Assembly (NCBI RefSeq): GCF_008579165.1
Contig: NZ_BKCN01000002.1
From: Iodidimonas nitroreducens
Lineage (GTDB): Bacteria > Pseudomonadota > Alphaproteobacteria > Sphingomonadales > Rhodothalassiaceae
Direction: 5' to 3' (one strand)
DNA length: 64,000 bases
Under the pieces are notes generated by a model. The model worked only from the letters and a program-made list of their open reading frames with translations. It had not been told where the DNA came from and did not search any database. Within the stretch, counting starts at the first letter, position 1. The number at the start of each line of letters is the position of its first letter. Positions 19,007 through 27,520 of the stretch are shown here, piece after piece. The translations under genes were made by a program, and so were the position numbers.

Positions 19007-20650
19007 CTATGATCGCGGCCCGCCTGGCCTTGGAAATTGCGCATCCAGATCCCGCATCACTTTGGGCAAAGCAGCAATCAGATCCCCGGCAATCATGCCC
19101 CGGCCTGCGGGCAAAGCCGCCGCCCCATGCAGCCAAACGGCAGAGCAGGCGGCTTCAAAAGCCGGCATGCCCTGCGCCATCAGGCCCGCGATGAACCCGG
19201 CCAACACATCGCCCGAACCCGCAGTGGCAAGCCAGGGTGGCGCATTGGCATTGATCACCACCCGGCCATCGGGGGCCGCGATCACGCTATCAGCCCCTTT
19301 ATGCACGATCACCGCCCCGCTTTTTTGGGCCGCCTCAAGACTGCGCTTTAATTTCGACTCAATAGCCCCGTCCGAATCCGCAGAATCGGGTGCCGGGGTG
19401 GGCCCGAAAAGCCGGGCAAATTCTCCGCCATGGGGGGTCATCACCACCTCTTCGGCCCGGCTGCCGATCATCGCAAAAAGGGCTTCGGGATCATCGGCAA
19501 AGCTTGAAAGGCCATCGGCATCGAGCACGCATGGCTTTGCGGTAGCCAAAGCATCCGCCACTTTTTGCCGTGTATCGGGATGCAGCCCCAGCCCCGGCCC
19601 CAAAGCCAGAACCGTGCGCCGGGGATCATCCATGAAGGCACGATAGCCAGCGCGATCCTTGAACGGGGCCACCATCACCTCCATCAGGCTGGCGGCTTGA
19701 ATGGGATAGCTTTCCTTAGGGGTGATGAGGGTAACGGCACCGGCACCAGCGCGAAGGGCGGCGCTGGCGGTCAGCCGTGCCGCCCCGGTAAAAGGCGGGC
19801 CTCCGCTCATCACAAGGGCATGGCCACGCTGATATTTATGGCCATCAGGGGCAAGCTGCGGCCAATGATCGGCCCATAAAGCCGGGTGATTCTCATAAAC
19901 CATGGGCTGAATAGCATCGAGAACGCTGTCCGGAATACCGATCTGGCGAACCACCAGTTGCCCGCATTTTTGTCGCCCCGGCATCAGCAGATGGCCCGGC
20001 TTCTTGCGAAAAAAACTGACCGTGAGATCCGCATCGAAAACCAGCCCCAAAGGCTGCCCGCTATCGCCCGATAGCCCCGAAGGCACATCCACCGCCACAT
20101 GATAGGCCCGCGACCTATTGGCAGCGGCGATCAGATCGGCGGCAGCCCCATCCACCGGTCGGCTAAGCCCCGCCCCGAAAAGGGCATCGATGATGAGGTC
20201 ATACGCCCCCAAAATATCGGAATCGACCAGATTGGGATCAAAAACCGCCCATGCGCCCTTATAAAGGGCGGCCATCGCAGCGGCATCCCCCCGCAATTCT
20301 TGGGGATCGACCAAAGACAGCACCTTCACGTCCATCCCGGCGGCCAAAAGAGCACGCGCCGCCACCCAGCCATCCCCGCCATTATTCCCCGGTCCGGCGA
20401 GAACCAAAGCTCGGCCGCCCTTCATCTGACCGTCCTTCATGTGAGCCAAAGCTTCTTCGGCAACGCAGCGCCCCGCCGCTTCCATCAGGTTCAGGCCCGA
20501 TGTGCCGAGGCGGATCGCCGCCTGATCGGCTTTGGCCATTTGCGCACAGCTCAATAGTATCCGCAGGCTTTTATCCTGCTGATGGGAACGCGCAGCATCC
20601 ACAATGCGGCCGCTGGATTTTTGATTATGGATCAAAGGCCCTGCCCCCAT
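19007..20650 (-). CDS. nnr: bifunctional NAD(P)H-hydrate epimerase / ADP-dependent NAD(P)H-hydrate dehydratase
   Basis: This two-domain enzyme repairs hydrated NAD(P)H: the N-terminal YjeF_N part epimerises R- and S-NAD(P)HX, and the C-terminal ribokinase-like part dehydrates S-NAD(P)HX with ADP. Seen are MEAAGRCVAEEAL and GPGNNGGDGWVAARAL in the N-terminal domain, and VMTPHGGEFARLFG, VHKGADSVI and the nucleotide motif GSGDVLAGFIAGLMAQG in the C-terminal one. The start is uncertain: the ATG at 20650 gives 547 residues, but the homology begins at LLSCAQMAKADQ, so a TTG at 20554 (515 residues) is plausible. Any longer reading would run through tRNA-His. Confidence 0.92.
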   Translation of the reverse strand: MGAGPLIHNQKSSGRIVDAARSHQQDKSLRILLSCAQMAKADQAAIRLGTSGLNLMEAAGRCVAEEALAHMKDGQMKGGRALVLAGPGNNGGDGWVAARALLAAGMDVKVLSLVDPQELRGDAAAMAALYKGAWAVFDPNLVDSDILGAYDLIIDALFGAGLSRPVDGAAADLIAAANRSRAYHVAVDVPSGLSGDSGQPLGLVFDADLTVSFFRKKPGHLLMPGRQKCGQLVVRQIGIPDSVLDAIQPMVYENHPALWADHWPQLAPDGHKYQRGHALVMSGGPPFTGAARLTASAALRAGAGAVTLITPKESYPIQAASLMEVMVAPFKDRAGYRAFMDDPRRTVLALGPGLGLHPDTRQKVADALATAKPCVLDADGLSSFADDPEALFAMIGSRAEEVVMTPHGGEFARLFGPTPAPDSADSDGAIESKLKRSLEAAQKSGAVIVHKGADSVIAAPDGRVVINANAPPWLATAGSGDVLAGFIAGLMAQGMPAFEAACSAVWLHGAAALPAGRGMIAGDLIAALPKVMRDLDAQFPRPGGPRS

Positions 20651-20708
20651 GCTTTGTTTCACAGGGTTGAGTATGATACAAAGGCTCAAGCCGGAAAAGG
20701 GCAGATGG

Positions 20709-20786
20709 TGGGGCGAACGACGGGACTTGAACCCGCAACCTCCTGGACCACAACCAGGCGCTCTAACCAATTGAGCTACGCCCGCC
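20709..20786 (-). tRNA. tRNA-His (anticodon GUG)
   Basis: The reverse complement gives a cloverleaf with the extra G-1 base paired to C73, as required for tRNA-His, acceptor GCGGGCG with CGTTCGC, anticodon arm CCTGG-TTGTGGT-CCAGG with anticodon GTG, T loop TTCAAGT, and an encoded CCA end. A second CCA follows directly. Confidence 0.96.
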
Positions 20787-21035
20787 ATCATTGGGAAGGC
20801 GCTCGTCATACCGGGGAATATGCCGCCAGTCAAGAAGCCCGGAGCGGCTAATTGCATGAGAATGCATTTTTCAAATTGGGATCGCCCTGCCGGGCTTCAA
20901 ATCCTATCAGCACGCAGGACTCACCATACGGCAAAACTGATTAAAAAATAGGCATGTGCTTTAATAAAAGGCATGAAACCCTTGGGGCATGGCGCTGAAC
21001 CGCCCAAAATCGGGCCTTTCCCGGGATCAATAAAT

Positions 21036-21051
21036 TGGCATGATCATTGCT
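21036..21051 (+). promoter_or_regulatory. sigma-54 (-24/-12) promoter of glnB-glnA
   Basis: TGGCATGATCATTGCT matches the sigma-54 consensus TGGCAYG-N4-TTGCW at every fixed position, with GG at 21037-21038 and GC at 21049-21050 exactly 12 bases apart. It lies about 99 bases before the glnB start on the coding strand, giving a predicted start of transcription near 21062. This implies NtrC-type, nitrogen-responsive control of glnB-glnA. The rest of the gene-free stretch 20787-21149 holds no gene I can support; NtrC sites would be expected upstream of this box, but I could not identify them. Confidence 0.88.
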
Positions 21052-21149
21052 AGGTTACGCATAGTGCCAAAAACGGGGACACTTATGTGTTCGAACCTGA
21101 ACCAACCCGATTGATCAACCAGATAAAGCTCGTGTGAACGGATGCGGAT

Positions 21150-21488
21150 ATGAAAAAAATCGAGGCGATCATCAAGCCCTTCAAGCTGGATGAAGTGAAA
21201 GAAGCGCTTCATGAAGTTGGTGTTTCGGGCATCACCGTGCTGGAAGCCCGTGGCTTTGGCCGCCAAAAGGGACATACCGAACTTTATCGCGGGGCGGAAT
21301 ATGTGGTTGATTTCGTGCCCAAGGTGAAGCTTGAGATCGTGATCGACGATGCCAAGCTCGAAGCCGCCGTTGAAGCCATCCAAAATGCCGCCCACACCGG
21401 CAGAATCGGGGATGGCAAGATTTTTGTTACCGCCATCGAGGATGCCATCCGCATCCGCACCGGCGAAACCGGCAGCGATGCCATTTAA
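21150..21488 (+). CDS. glnB: nitrogen regulatory protein P-II
   Basis: PII is the trimeric sensor of 2-oxoglutarate, ATP and ADP that controls glutamine synthetase adenylylation and NtrB. The 112-residue protein has the exact family length. Tyr51, the uridylylation site, is in the T loop sequence YRGAEYVVDF, and the B loop TGRIGDGKIFV is intact. It is 56 bases upstream of glnA behind a sigma-54 promoter. The glnA linkage favours the name GlnB over GlnK, which usually neighbours amtB. Confidence 0.96.
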   Translation: MKKIEAIIKPFKLDEVKEALHEVGVSGITVLEARGFGRQKGHTELYRGAEYVVDFVPKVKLEIVIDDAKLEAAVEAIQNAAHTGRIGDGKIFVTAIEDAIRIRTGETGSDAI

Positions 21489-21544
21489 TCCATCCCCCGA
21501 TCCCCTTTCCAATCCACCCTTTTGAGAAGAAGCAGAGACATATC

Positions 21545-22969
21545 ATGCCAAAATATCTGAATATGACCGCGGCCGACCTTTTAAAGCTGTGCAAGGATGA
21601 AGATCTCACCTGGATCGACCTGCGCTTTACCGATCCGCGCGGAACCTGGCATCATCTGACCATGGATTCCTCTTTCATGGATGAAGAAACCCTGGAAGAA
21701 GGCCTGATGTTTGATGGATCTTCCATTGCAGGCTGGAAAGCGATCAATGAATCCGACATGGTTTTAAAGCCCGATCTAAGCCATGTGACCACCGATCCCT
21801 TCACCGCGCAGGGCACCGCCATCGTTTATTGCGATATTTTAGAGCCCGGCACCGGCCAATCTTATGAGCGCGATCCCCGCTCCACCGCCAAGCGTGCAGA
21901 GGAATATCTAAAATTCACCGGCATTGGCGATACCGTTTTCATCGGCCCCGAGCCGGAATTCTTCGTGTTCGATGATGTGCGGTTCAAGGTCGATTATTCC
22001 GGTGCCATGTATCAGCTTGATGATATCGAAGGCCCCTATAATTCCGCCAAGGTCTATCCTGAAGGCAATCAGGGCCATCGCCCCCGGGTGAAAGGCGGCT
22101 ATTTCCCCGCTGGTCCGGTCGATTCTGCCTTCGATATGCGCGGTGAAATGGTCACGATCCTGCGCGAACTGGGCGTGAACATGGACAAGCACCATCATGA
22201 AGTGGCCGCCAGCCAGCATGAACTGGGCATGACCTTTGGCAAGCTCACGGAAATCGCCGATAAAATTCAGCTTTATAAATATGTTGTGCGTCAGGTCGCG
22301 CATTCTTATGGCAAAACCGCCACCTTCATGCCCAAGCCGGTGAAAGATGATAATGGCTCGGGGATGCACGTCCATCAATCCATCTGGAAAGATGGCAAGC
22401 CGCTTTTTGCCGGTTCCGGCTATGCCGATCTTTCGGATATGGCCCTTTATTATATTGGCGGCATCATCAAACATGCCAAAGCCATCAATGCCTTCACCAA
22501 TCCATCGACCAATAGCTACAAGCGCCTGACACCGGGCTTTGAAGCGCCGGTGCTGCTTGCCTATTCCGCGCGCAACCGTTCGGCATCCTGCCGGATTCCC
22601 TATGGATCAAGCCCCAAGGCAAAGCGTGTGGAAGTGCGCTTCCCCGATCCGACCGCCAATCCCTATCTCGCTTTTTCGGCCATGCTGATGGCGGGGATCG
22701 ATGGAATCGAAAACAAAATCCATCCCGGCGATGCCATGGACAAGGATCTTTATGCCCTGCCTCCCGAAGAGCTGACCAATGTGCCCACCGTGGCCCGTTC
22801 TTTGCGTGAAGCACTGGAATCCCTGCAATCGGATAGCGATTTCCTGCGAAAGGGCGATGTGTTCACCCAGGATCAGATCGATGCCTATATCCATCTAAAA
22901 TTTGAAGAGGTCACGCGCTTTGAATTGGCGCCACACCCCATCGAATTCGATATGTATTACAGCGCCTGA
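21545..22969 (+). CDS. glnA: glutamine synthetase type I
   Basis: GlnA makes glutamine from glutamate, ammonia and ATP and forms a dodecamer. The 474-residue protein begins with the beta-grasp domain (TWIDLRFTDPRGTWHH) and the signature EGLMFDGSSIAGW, then metal and substrate motifs including GPEPEFFVFDDV, the ATP-site KPVKDDNGSGMHVHQS and NRSASCRIPYG. Tyr403 in KDLYALPPEE is the expected adenylylation site, so the enzyme should be of the GlnE-regulated beta subtype. A strong terminator follows. Confidence 0.98.
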   Translation: MPKYLNMTAADLLKLCKDEDLTWIDLRFTDPRGTWHHLTMDSSFMDEETLEEGLMFDGSSIAGWKAINESDMVLKPDLSHVTTDPFTAQGTAIVYCDILEPGTGQSYERDPRSTAKRAEEYLKFTGIGDTVFIGPEPEFFVFDDVRFKVDYSGAMYQLDDIEGPYNSAKVYPEGNQGHRPRVKGGYFPAGPVDSAFDMRGEMVTILRELGVNMDKHHHEVAASQHELGMTFGKLTEIADKIQLYKYVVRQVAHSYGKTATFMPKPVKDDNGSGMHVHQSIWKDGKPLFAGSGYADLSDMALYYIGGIIKHAKAINAFTNPSTNSYKRLTPGFEAPVLLAYSARNRSASCRIPYGSSPKAKRVEVRFPDPTANPYLAFSAMLMAGIDGIENKIHPGDAMDKDLYALPPEELTNVPTVARSLREALESLQSDSDFLRKGDVFTQDQIDAYIHLKFEEVTRFELAPHPIEFDMYYSA

Positions 22970-23006
22970 TAGAAAGTCAGGACCTAGGGTCAGAACCTTA
23001 AAAAGC

Positions 23007-23049
23007 ACCCTGCGGCTGGGACCAAAACCCTTAGCCGCAGGGTTTTTTT
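23007..23049 (+). terminator. Rho-independent terminator of glnB-glnA
   Basis: Eleven-base inverted repeat 23007-23017 and 23033-23043 (ACCCTGCGGCT with AGCCGCAGGGT) followed by a run of seven T, 38 bases after the glnA stop codon. Confidence 0.92.
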
Positions 23050-23124
23050 ATGGGATCTGGCCTGCTTATAAAGATGGCCAGAAATAGGCTGAAAAATTCA
23101 CGCGAGCCATCAGCAAAAAATGAT

Positions 23125-23161
23125 AAAAAAAAAGCCGGAAGTCTATAAAGACCCCCGGCTC
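23125..23161 (-). terminator. minus-strand terminator without a clear gene
   Basis: On the minus strand AGCCGG (23155-23160) pairs with CCGGCT (23133-23138), with a small inner GTC/GAC stem, and is followed by nine T. It points away from the AT-rich gene-free DNA at 23162-23507. No convincing protein gene lies there: the only open frame, 99 codons ending inside the stem, has odd composition and no recognisable family. The hairpin may end a small RNA, or it may serve as a back-stop against antisense transcription into glnA. Confidence 0.7.
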
Positions 23162-23507
23162 AAGTCGGATCCTTTGGGGAGGATCGCCTCACGAAGAGGC
23201 TGAAGATATATTGCATCGCAATAATCAATTTTGCAACGCAAAAATGCAGTTGATCAAAAAATAATTTTCCTACCAGACTTAATGATTTGTTTATAAAATA
23301 TAAATTTTTCAAAAGCTGGGCCTTGATATGCATTTCAAAAACGTGCTTTTTGGCCTGATTCATGGCTGAAAAACCACGCACTTCACCCCCTATTCGCCCC
23401 GCAAATTCGTTATCTGGAACACAATATGCTGCGGGCGAATAAAAACCTATTGAGAACATCCAATATTAAGAAATGCGAAAGGCACAAAGCCTAAAATCAA
23501 GCCTGGA

Positions 23508-24104
23508 ATGACCCATAAAGACCACAGCATGCCCAGCCACAAATCATCGATAGATCCGGCTGTATCCCAGCCTGCACCGCTGACCGCCCGTCAATCGGCC
23601 TTAAAGCCGCATCTGGCGGCGGCCAATATTGATGAGCGATCTTTTTTGGCAACGGATTATCTTAATCATTACAATGAGGTGGTGATGCTTCTTGAGATGG
23701 CACCTGATATGCCGGACATGCTTGAAGATGCCGCCGATTGGACCCCCAAAAGCTATCAGCAGCATTTCGCCGATAGCGGTTTTGCCGACAAGGCTTTGGC
23801 GATCGAAGCCTATGACCATGCGCCCGGCGCCTGCCGTCTGCTTTTCGATACGCTGCGCCTGAAGCTCGATGCCCTTTTGCTGCAAACGGTGGGCGATGTC
23901 GTGATGCTGGGTGATGATGCAAAGGCCATTGCCCGCCATCTGGAAGAGCCCTTAAAAGAAGCACAAAATCTATTATCCGCCCTTAATGGGGTGATCCACG
24001 GCAAGATCGAACAGCCCAGTTGCAGCCCTGCACAAGAGGAGAAGGGCGATCAGATCGAAAGCACCGCCGCCAGCCAGGCGGATATCGATGCCCTGTTCGA
24101 TTAG
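23508..24104 (+). CDS. alphaproteobacterial protein of unknown function with C-terminal FliM-like peptide
   Basis: I do not recognise a named family for this 198-residue cytosolic protein. It is acidic, with a central helical part (residues 45-165) containing LNHYNEVVMLLEMAPDMPDMLEDA, which looks like a conserved core. The first 35 residues and residues 166-188 look disordered. The last ten residues, SQADIDALFD, resemble the LSQxEIDALL peptide by which FliM binds phosphorylated CheY. That makes a link to CheY-like response regulators possible, but this is inference from one short motif. There is no flagellar or chemotaxis gene nearby; parE follows about 107 bases downstream. The second ATG (23529) is an alternative start. 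Confidence 0.7.
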   Translation: MTHKDHSMPSHKSSIDPAVSQPAPLTARQSALKPHLAAANIDERSFLATDYLNHYNEVVMLLEMAPDMPDMLEDAADWTPKSYQQHFADSGFADKALAIEAYDHAPGACRLLFDTLRLKLDALLLQTVGDVVMLGDDAKAIARHLEEPLKEAQNLLSALNGVIHGKIEQPSCSPAQEEKGDQIESTAASQADIDALFD

Positions 24105-24210
24105 GCGCGAATTTCCAAGAGTCTATAAGATGTGGTTGCCATCCCCCCCCTGATACCGCCTATATAATGGGCTTCATCATTCGCGTTTTCAGTTGAGAGT
24201 AAACGGCCCC

Positions 24211-26196
24211 ATGGCTGATCTGTTTCAAGACGTATCGCATACCCCATCCACTTATTCGGCTCAGGATATCGAAGTTCTTGAAGGTTTGGAGCCGGTGCGC
24301 CAGCGCCCGGGGATGTATATCGGCGGAACCGATGAACGCGCCCTGCACCATCTGGTGGCTGAAGTCATCGATAATTCGATGGATGAAGCCGTGGCCGGTC
24401 ATGCCAATCGCATCGATGTTGAGATGCGCGATGATGGCAGCATCATCATTGGCGATAATGGGCGGGGCATCCCGGTGGATGAACATCCGAAATTTGCCCC
24501 CAAATCGGCTTTGGAGGTGATCCTCACCACCCTGCATTCCGGTGGCAAGTTCAAGGAAGGGGCCTATGCCACATCGGGCGGGCTGCATGGCGTGGGCATT
24601 TCGGTGGTGAATGCCCTGTCTGCGCATCTTGAGATCGAAGTGGCCCGCGAACGCACCCTTTATCGCCAGAGCTATGCCCGGGGGAAGGCCCTTGGCCCGC
24701 TGGAATGCCTTGGCCCGGTGCAAAATCGCCGGGGCACGCGGGTGTGCTTCATCCCCGATCCCGATATTTTTGGCGAAAAAGCCGCCCTCAAAGCCGCCCG
24801 AGTTTATAAGCTGGTGCGCTCGAAAGCTTATCTGTTTCGTGGTGTGGAAATCCGCTGGCGCTGCACTGAGGCCCTGATCGAAAAAGGAGACGACACGCCG
24901 CGCGAAGATACTTTGCATTTCCCCGGTGGGCTGGCCGATTTTCTGGGCGAAAGCCTGAAAGGCCGGACAATGGCCACAGAAACGCTTTTTGCCGGGATCG
25001 CGCAATTTCCCGATCAGGCCGGCAAAGTGGAATGGGCGATAGGCTGGCCGGAATTTGGCGATGGCCAGCTTTCCACCTATTGCAATACCGTGCCCACCCC
25101 CCAGGGTGGATCCCATGAAGCCGGGCTGCGGATGGCGGTGCTGAAAGCCGTGCGCGCCTATGGCGAGATGACCGGCAATAAACGTGCCGCCCAGCTTGTG
25201 GCAGACGATGTTTTCACGAATGCAGCCGCGATGCTGTCGGTCTTTATTAAAAATCCGCAATTCCAGGGCCAGACCAAGGAAAAGCTCTCAAGCCCCGAAG
25301 CCACGCGATTGGTGGATAACGCCGTGCGCGATAGTTTCGATCACTGGCTGGCCGAACAGCCCGAGCGCGGTCAGGCGCTTTTAAGCTGGTCCATCGAACG
25401 CATGGATGAACGCCTGCGCCGCCGCGCCGAACGCGAAGTGAAGCGCGCGTCTTATACCTCGAAGCGCCGCCTGCGCCTGCCCGGCAAGCTGACGGATTGT
25501 TCGCAGGATAAAGCCGAGGGCACGGAAATCTATATCGTTGAAGGCGATAGCGCCGGAGGCTCGGCAAAGCAGGCCCGGGATCGTAAAACGCAGGCCGTTT
25601 TGCCCATCCGGGGAAAAATCCTGAATGTGGCCAGTGCCACCGCCCAGAAAATCGCTGCGAATCAGGAAGTGAAGGACCTGACCCTGGCCTTGGGCTGCGG
25701 CGTGCGGGATCATTATAATGGCGATGCCCTGCGCTATGAAAAGGTCATCATCATGTGCGATGCCGATGTGGATGGGGCCCATATCGCCACCCTTTTGATG
25801 ACCTTCTTCTTTCAGGAAATGCCGCAATTGGTGCGGGATGGCAGGCTTTATCTGGCCCAGCCGCCGCTTTACCGGCTGGCGAAGGGCGGGATCGTGCATT
25901 ATGCCCGCGATGATGCCCATAAAGATGCGCTGATGGCCTCGGTTTTTGCCGGAAAAACGAAGGTCGAGGTGTCGCGTTTCAAGGGCTTAGGCGAAATGCC
26001 CCCCGCCCAATTGCGCGATACCACGATGGCGCGCGCCAGCCGCACGCTTTTGCGGGTCACTTTGCCCCAGCCGGGTGAAGGCTATCGGGTGATTGCCGAT
26101 CTGGTGGGCCGATTGATGGGCAAGCGACCCGAGGATCGCTTTGCCTTCATTCAGGATCATGCCGAATTTGTGGATAAAAATGCGCTGGATGTTTGA
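24211..26196 (+). CDS. parE: DNA topoisomerase IV subunit B
   Basis: ParE is the ATPase subunit of topoisomerase IV, which unlinks daughter chromosomes. The start MADLFQDVSH at 24211 is preferred to an in-frame ATG six codons earlier. The 661-residue protein has the GHKL ATP-binding motifs EVIDNSMDEA (residues 51-60), GDNGRGIPVD (81-90) and the lid GGLHGVGISVVNALS, then the transducer and TOPRIM domains (YIVEGDSAGGSAKQ, IIMCDADVDGAHI). GyrB-specific insertions are absent and the length suits ParE. A TATAAT box at 24163-24168 may be its -10 element. Confidence 0.96.
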   Translation: MADLFQDVSHTPSTYSAQDIEVLEGLEPVRQRPGMYIGGTDERALHHLVAEVIDNSMDEAVAGHANRIDVEMRDDGSIIIGDNGRGIPVDEHPKFAPKSALEVILTTLHSGGKFKEGAYATSGGLHGVGISVVNALSAHLEIEVARERTLYRQSYARGKALGPLECLGPVQNRRGTRVCFIPDPDIFGEKAALKAARVYKLVRSKAYLFRGVEIRWRCTEALIEKGDDTPREDTLHFPGGLADFLGESLKGRTMATETLFAGIAQFPDQAGKVEWAIGWPEFGDGQLSTYCNTVPTPQGGSHEAGLRMAVLKAVRAYGEMTGNKRAAQLVADDVFTNAAAMLSVFIKNPQFQGQTKEKLSSPEATRLVDNAVRDSFDHWLAEQPERGQALLSWSIERMDERLRRRAEREVKRASYTSKRRLRLPGKLTDCSQDKAEGTEIYIVEGDSAGGSAKQARDRKTQAVLPIRGKILNVASATAQKIAANQEVKDLTLALGCGVRDHYNGDALRYEKVIIMCDADVDGAHIATLLMTFFFQEMPQLVRDGRLYLAQPPLYRLAKGGIVHYARDDAHKDALMASVFAGKTKVEVSRFKGLGEMPPAQLRDTTMARASRTLLRVTLPQPGEGYRVIADLVGRLMGKRPEDRFAFIQDHAEFVDKNALDV

Positions 26197-26223
26197 AACC
26201 CGGCGCTGCAAATCCGCTCGCGA

Positions 26224-27246
26224 TCAGATCAGGCCGGATAAGGGGCTTGAGGGATCGGCATAGCGTTTTTTCGGCATTCGCCCGGCCAGATAGGCATCGC
26301 GCCCGGCTATCACCGCATGGCGCATGGCCCGCGCCATGCGGATGGGATCTTTGGCTTCGGCGATGGCAGTATTCATCAAAACCCCATCACAGCCCAATTC
26401 CATAGCAATGGCCGCATCCGATGCCGTGCCCACCCCCGCATCCACCAGAACCGGCACGCGGGATTGCTCAACGATCAAGCGGATATTGACCGGGTTCTGG
26501 ATGCCCAAACCCGAGCCGATGGGCGCCCCCAATGGCATGATCGCCACACAGCCCATGGCATCCAATTCGCGGGCAAAAAGGGGATCATCGCTGGTATAAA
26601 CCATCACCTTGAAACCCTCGTCGATCAGCACCTTTGCTGCCGCAAGGGTTTCGCGCATATCGGGATAAAGAGTGGCCTTATCCCCTAAAACCTCAAGCTT
26701 CACCAGATCCCAGCCCCCGGCTTCACGCGCCAGACGCAAGGTGCGCACCGCATCATCCGCCGTAAAACAGCCCGCCGTATTGGGCAGATAGGTTATGCTT
26801 TTGGGGTCGAGATAATCGGTCAGCATCGGCTGCGAGGGATCAGACAAATTGACCCGGCGCACCGCAACAGTGACGATTTCCGCCCCTGATGCCTTCACCG
26901 CCTCGGCCGTTTGGGCAAAATCACGATATTTTCCGGTGCCCACGATCAGCCGCGAGCGATAACGCACCCCGGCAACGACCAACGGCTCATCAATAAAGCT
27001 CTGATCCTCTCCGCCGCCCACGAAATGCACAATTTCAAGCCTGTCGCCATGGGCAATATCAACCGCGCCATAGGTGGATCGGGGCACGATCTGACGATTG
27101 CGTTCCAAAGCCACTTTCTGCGGGTCCAAAGATAAGCTTTGCAAAAGCGTTTGCGCCGTCATCGGCCCTTCAAAAGACCGCTCTTCGCCATTGATCGAAA
27201 CAATAATCACAGATACACCCGTATTTGAAAAAACGCGCCGGTTCAT
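26224..27246 (-). CDS. thiG: fused sulfur carrier protein ThiS / thiazole synthase ThiG
   Basis: ThiG makes the thiazole phosphate of thiamine using sulfur delivered by the ThiS C-terminal thiocarboxylate. Here one frame encodes both: residues about 12-78 form a ThiS ubiquitin-like domain (VSINGEERSFEG, RDRLEIVHFVGGG-type end), directly followed by full ThiG (LIVGTGKYRDFAQTAEAV, Schiff-base Lys in LVKLEVLGD, phosphate-binding PLGAPIGSGLGIQNP and VDAGVGTASDAA). The Gly-Gly end of ThiS is internal, so activation would need cleavage or a variant chemistry. Such fusions are known in some alphaproteobacteria. A GTG closer to the ThiS core is an alternative start. No TPP riboswitch was seen upstream. 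Confidence 0.93.
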   Translation of the reverse strand: MNRRVFSNTGVSVIIVSINGEERSFEGPMTAQTLLQSLSLDPQKVALERNRQIVPRSTYGAVDIAHGDRLEIVHFVGGGEDQSFIDEPLVVAGVRYRSRLIVGTGKYRDFAQTAEAVKASGAEIVTVAVRRVNLSDPSQPMLTDYLDPKSITYLPNTAGCFTADDAVRTLRLAREAGGWDLVKLEVLGDKATLYPDMRETLAAAKVLIDEGFKVMVYTSDDPLFARELDAMGCVAIMPLGAPIGSGLGIQNPVNIRLIVEQSRVPVLVDAGVGTASDAAIAMELGCDGVLMNTAIAEAKDPIRMARAMRHAVIAGRDAYLAGRMPKKRYADPSSPLSGLI

Positions 27247-27520
27247 TCTGGTGGCTCTATATGAAACGCGCGAGCAAACCGAAATGAACAACGCTTCAAC
27301 CCTTCCCCTGAAATAATGCAAGGCCCGCTCTATTTCAAAGGCTAATCATAAGGAAAAGAAGCCCAAAGCGCTTTTCTGCATGCTTTTGTCGGTTTATACG
27401 CCTAAAACAAAGGGGATAAGATACGATGCCTTATATTAAGGCTCACGCCTTGCCTCAAAATGCCACCGCCCATCACGTCGTATAAAAGACCTGCGAACCA
27501 AAGACCGGAATTGCCCTTCT

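Noticed and set aside
20651..20857. Longer N terminus for the NAD(P)HX repair enzyme
   Set aside because: The extension is the translation of tRNA-His.
23160..23459. 99-codon minus-strand frame downstream of glnA
   Set aside because: AT-rich, Phe/Ile/Lys-heavy, no ribosome site, ends inside a terminator stem; a small RNA is a better reading.
24160..25260. 366-codon frame antisense to parE
   Set aside because: Long antisense frames arise from the codon bias of parE; the protein has no family features and unusual His/Ile/Gly-rich composition.
27247..27520. TPP riboswitch for the thiS-thiG gene
   Set aside because: The conserved CTGAGA and ACCTGAtC-type segments are missing on the relevant strand.
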